A stretch of 64,000 nt of DNA from Porodaedalea pini (lineage: Eukaryota; Basidiomycota; Agaricomycetes; Hymenochaetales; Hymenochaetaceae). Numbering within the stretch: the stretch's first letter is position 1; the number at the start of each line of letters is the position of its first letter. The notes under the pieces are model-generated. The model saw only the letters and a program-made list of their open reading frames with translations. It made no database searches and was not told the DNA's origin. Both the position numbers and the translations under genes were made by a program. Positions 60,601 to 64,000 of this stretch are shown here, one piece after another. The stretch covers positions 62,001-126,000 of the forward strand of contig NBAY01000077.1 in assembly GCA_002794775.1 (NCBI GenBank). Direction: 5' to 3'.

Positions 60601-62771
60601 GGAACCCTTACGAAATGTAATGACTGCTACTATACTCGGGTTTCAACCTCTACTGATTGTATTATCAGGCTTCGTGGTTGATGAATATGACCGGTGATAT
60701 ATCAACAACTCATCTTATGGAGGAAATTGGCCGGTTACAAAAGGAGCTTGACATCGCCAACGAAAGTGTCGATGACAAACTGGATAAGCTCGAAGAAGCT
60801 GGCCTAGGCGTTGTCGGACTAATGAAGGCTCTCGAAGATGCTCGACGGCGGATCATGAGCTTGGAGAGTCAGATTGAGGAGCGAGAAGCCCGATGGCAAG
60901 GTCGCAGTCTCTGTTCGCGATGCGGAGAGAGCGAAATCGGTGGTTCGACATCCAGAGAGTACGTGCAAGATTCTTTCCTTCGAGACTGTCACTTCAATGT
61001 CGTTTTTCAGCCCGAATGCTTCTTTGCAGCTCAGACTCACCATGGTAACGGCGGAGCTAGAGTCCCTTCGGAAACAACGTGATGAAGAAAGAGCGAGCTC
61101 CTCTGGTGAAAAGGTTGTACTGCGTGATGCTGCAAATCGTTTGAATATCGAGATCAGACGTGCGAAAGAAGAACTCAGAACAGCTCAGGAACGGGGCCAT
61201 ATGGCTGAGAAATCAAAGACAGAATTGCAACAAGTGAGCGCTCACCTTCAATTTTGAGACAAAGCTGACTGCGTAACTTTAGGAACTTACAAAGGCCAAG
61301 AAGTCCATTGATGACTTGGAACATCATCTTCTATCGGAGCGTTCCCGGCTTCGTACAGTAAGCGTAGAGAATTTCAATGCCGTGAAGGAAAAAGAGAGAA
61401 TACTAGAAAAGCTAAAGGAAACTGAGCAGGTAAGTCGACTTAGATGGTTATATGAAAATAGCATTGACGTGTCGTTTCCGAAGAAAACGGAGCAAGCGAA
61501 GGATCGGCTCTTTCAACTAAAGGAGGCTAATGTCAGGCTCGAAGCTGAACTCAGAGGTTTGCCAGTTTTTTTTTTGGTCCTCCGAATTCTATCTGTCGAC
61601 ATTGAACGCCCTAACTACCAGTTGAACGGAAGACTACAAATGTCGAAGAAGCACTCATAGTGAACAGAGAGACTATCGAGCATCTTCGCCAAGAACGCTC
61701 TCAACTGTCAGATAAGCACTTCGACCTGCAACAGCGACTTGCTGAAGCCTCGAAAGTACGTCATATGAGCAATGGTAGTATTTCTCGCACTCACATCAAA
61801 CACCAGCATGCGAGCGACCTCGCAACCAAGCATGCCAATTTACAGACGTCCTATGACGGTCGTCGTCGCCAGCTTGATCGGCAAACAAAGGAGATTGAAA
61901 GCCTTCGCTCTGTATTCTCGTCACAAGCGGAGACATTGAACCAAGTATGGTCTAGTAAGAAAGATATTCCATCAGAAGGCCTGGACCTCCGTTCTCTAGC
62001 CTCGAAGTTGGAGTTAGAACTCAAGCGCATTCAGCAAGACGCGAATCGATTTGGCCACGACCTCATTCAGCTCCGAGCTGAGCGGGATGAGATGATCATT
62101 CATCATCGGGAAGAGCTGGAACGGCACGAACGCGAGAGCAAGCAAATCCGAGCACAATTGCGAGTTCTCGAAGCGCAGGTTGCAAGTCGCAAGGAGAGTA
62201 AAGAAATCGTATCAGAGATGTACGTTCAGTGCTGCTTTCTCAAATAACTTCTAAACGGGTCCCTCAGAGATGCGGCTACGGAGTCACTTCGGCTCGGGCA
62301 TAACAAAGAATGCAAGGGGCTTTTCGTCCAAATTCGCTATCTGAAAGCCAAGTTTACGCGAGAAGCTGCTCTTCGCGACAATCTTGGCTACCAAAAAGGC
62401 TATCTGCTCGTACTTTTGTCTCGTTTTGAAAAGAGGTATTGAGGGCTTATCTGACTTGAATCCGCTTTGACTGACCTTCGGCGTCAGCGAGAAGAGAATT
62501 CTGGCCACCATTGCTCGGATTGGACCCATAGCTTCTCCAATGCCATGTCCACGGTTCAAATCATTGAGAACGGTGGCTTTGGCCGTTACGTTCATCTCAC
62601 GAGCGCGGTTGGTCCTGAATGCATAACTGCTGCGAAAAATATCTATACTAACAGAAGTTTCTGAACAGGCAAGCAAGTGATGCCTGGCGCGAACAAAGAT
62701 CGGCTTGTTCCTCTATCGCAGCAGCATTGGACAATGTTAGAAAGAACCGAGCATTGAAGGCGTGCAGTTAG
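57650..62771 (+). CDS. PCP1: Spindle pole body coiled-coil protein with PACT domain (Pcp1/Spc110/pericentrin type)
   Basis: The N-terminal ~450 residues are Ser/Pro-rich and disordered. FNAGKLNTYLHGLNRRLQEE starts a very long coiled coil rich in Glu, Lys, Gln and Leu, continuing across several exons. The C-terminus is the PACT centrosome-targeting domain: HNKECKGLFVQIRYLKAKFT, REAALRDNLGYQKGYLLVLL, then RILATIARIGP. After the last intron comes ASDAWREQRSACSSIAAALD, ending at TAG 62769-62771. Pcp1/Spc110 recruits the gamma-tubulin complex to the spindle pole body and binds calmodulin. About ten exons with small introns. Start taken at the first of two close Mets. It lost the left half of its shared promoter to the retrotransposon insertion. 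Confidence 0.85.
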
Positions 62772-62982
62772 GTCGTGTCCAGGCTTCTTTGATTTCAGAT
62801 TGATAAGTTATACACTTCCTTCTTGTAGCCCATATTTCACTCTCGTATACCGTATTTTACTGTATAATTGCGCGGTTCTCCAAACCCTTCCTGGATTATA
62901 GGGCGTTTGTGATGGCAATGGAGTAAAGAGTGCATGACGCCGAATAACAAGACGATAATTCACAAGAGTACGTCTATGATAT

Positions 62983-64000
62983 CTACGGTTTTCTCTTCGA
63001 CGAATTTGAAGTTATGACCCGCACAGCAGAAGTAGAAAAGACGTAAGAAAGTCCACTCCAGATGGTTGTGCCTGCGACTGCCCATCTTGAAGCTTATTGA
63101 GAAGACCGGAATGCGTTGGCGTGATCAACACTCACTGCAAACTCTGAAGAACCAATCCCAAATCAACTGTCATAAGAGGAGATATGGTCGTGACACCCAT
63201 GAGAAAGAGTTGGAGTGCAGTGTTGATCTGTATCCTCATCTGCATTAGCATGCAACTACGATCTTCAATCCTCGCGTCCATTCACCTTACTAATACCTGT
63301 CGGGTGGACTTCAGCTGAAGGTATAGAGAAATCCCAATAGCGATGTAGCGTTTTCTGGGCATTAGTGTTAGAAGGTGCGTAGAGGGGAACGTGAATTCTT
63401 TGATCATACAGGAGAAGGAAGGGTCTTGTACCGAATGTAGAAAGCAGCGAGACTCAGGAGCACGTCTCGGCTAAGGATAATGCAAGCTAGCGGGACTGAT
63501 AAAGCTAGTCACATTTAAGCTCGACAAATACATACTTTTCGCGTACCTGGAATCAAATCTTTTATGGCTAGGGTCACCGTCAACGTGGTCATCAACGTTT
63601 TATCTGCGGCAGGATCCAACACGGTTCCCAAAACAGAACGCATTTGGTACCTTCGAGCTAGGAAGCCGTCGACCTTTTTTTTAATCCTAGAAGTTAGCTA
63701 GTAAACAGGTCATGTGCATGGCTATTCACCCAGTCCGAAATGCCGGCATATGCTAAGATACCAGCTGCAAGGGAGAAATCACCATCTAAAATAGACCACG
63801 CGAGAAACGGACACGACAGGATACGGGACATGGTAAGGGCGTTGGGAACCGTGTAAATGTTTTCGCGAACCAACTCCCGTATGTCGCCACCTCTTTTCTC
63901 CTTCTGCTTGTCGGGTAGCGAGGAGAAGTGACGGGGGGATGCTTGCGACAAAGATCTATGCCGACAGATACCTTTAGCATGAGGATCTGAGCTATTACGC
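62983..64000 (-). CDS. CRD1: Cardiolipin synthase (CDP-alcohol phosphatidyltransferase), 5' end outside window
   Basis: Mitochondrial inner-membrane enzyme joining CDP-diacylglycerol and phosphatidylglycerol. The CDP-alcohol motif is complete across an intron: DGFLARRYQMRSVLG then TVLDPAAD, matching DGx2ARx8Gx3Dx3D. Upstream ENIYTVPNALTMSRIL and downstream GRDVLLSLAAFYIRY-like RDVLLSLAAFYIRY, YWDFSIPSAEVHPT and INTALQLFLMGVTTISPL fit fungal Crd1. It ends with SNSSKRKP, stop 62983-62985. The frame at the right edge is open and basic with no ATG (a TTG at 63951 is not a start), so exon 1 and the targeting sequence lie beyond the window. Convergent to the SPB gene, 211 bp between stops. Confidence 0.88.

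Noticed and set aside
63951..63953. Cardiolipin synthase start at 63951
   Set aside because: The codon is TTG, not ATG, and the frame stays open to the window edge with a basic, targeting-like composition. The true start lies beyond 64000.

Overview
The window is fungal nuclear DNA, most likely from an Agaricomycete (mushroom-forming basidiomycete). Introns are very short (about 45-80 bp) and numerous, intergenic gaps are tight, and the conserved proteins are fungal (APSES factor Mbp1, Pmt1, Vps5, Cdc55, Cox9, Mpe1, PACT-domain spindle-pole protein). The transposon proteins also resemble families known from Agaricomycetes. No tRNA, rRNA or CRISPR array was seen. Protein names rest on recognised motifs; no database search was run.

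Layout. (1) About 1-7680 is the 3' part of a decayed Ty3/gypsy LTR retrotransposon: end of gag, protease, RT, RNase H and integrase on +, then an antisense ORF with a Zn2Cys6-like cluster. It is peppered with a 9-bp-period minisatellite word on both strands. (2) About 7680-12650 is accessory DNA with one unrecognised, many-exon gene (9046-11789) that looks transposon-associated, and a weak convergent ORF. (3) 13071-25455 holds MBP1, PRP4, PMT1, a dead M43 secreted metalloprotease and a five-finger CCCH protein (ZC3H3/Red5 type). (4) 25699-34896 holds dihydroxyacetone kinase, CCZ1 and a DUSP-type ubiquitin protease (UBP12/USP15 type). (5) 34897-36577 is AT-rich, gene-free and carries degenerate repeats. 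(6) 36578-51125 holds RPL43, an F-box-like protein, CDC55, COX9, an ER J-protein, an FBXO9-type F-box protein, VPS5 and MPE1. (7) 51275-57529 is a complete non-LTR retrotransposon flanked by an exact 11-bp target-site duplication. It lies in what was a ~258-bp divergent promoter between MPE1 and the next gene. (8) 57650-64000 holds a PACT-domain SPB protein (Pcp1/Spc110 type) and, running off the right edge, cardiolipin synthase.

How the genes relate. They are unlinked housekeeping functions (cell-cycle transcription, splicing, O-mannosylation, nuclear RNA decay, vacuole fusion, deubiquitination, translation, PP2A, respiration, ER folding, retromer, polyadenylation, microtubule nucleation, mitochondrial lipid), arranged as several divergent pairs that share short promoters. 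Both retroelements carry inactivating changes that all read as C-to-T (or G-to-A) at CpG, which suggests erosion driven by cytosine methylation. This is inferred from family conservation, not from an alignment.
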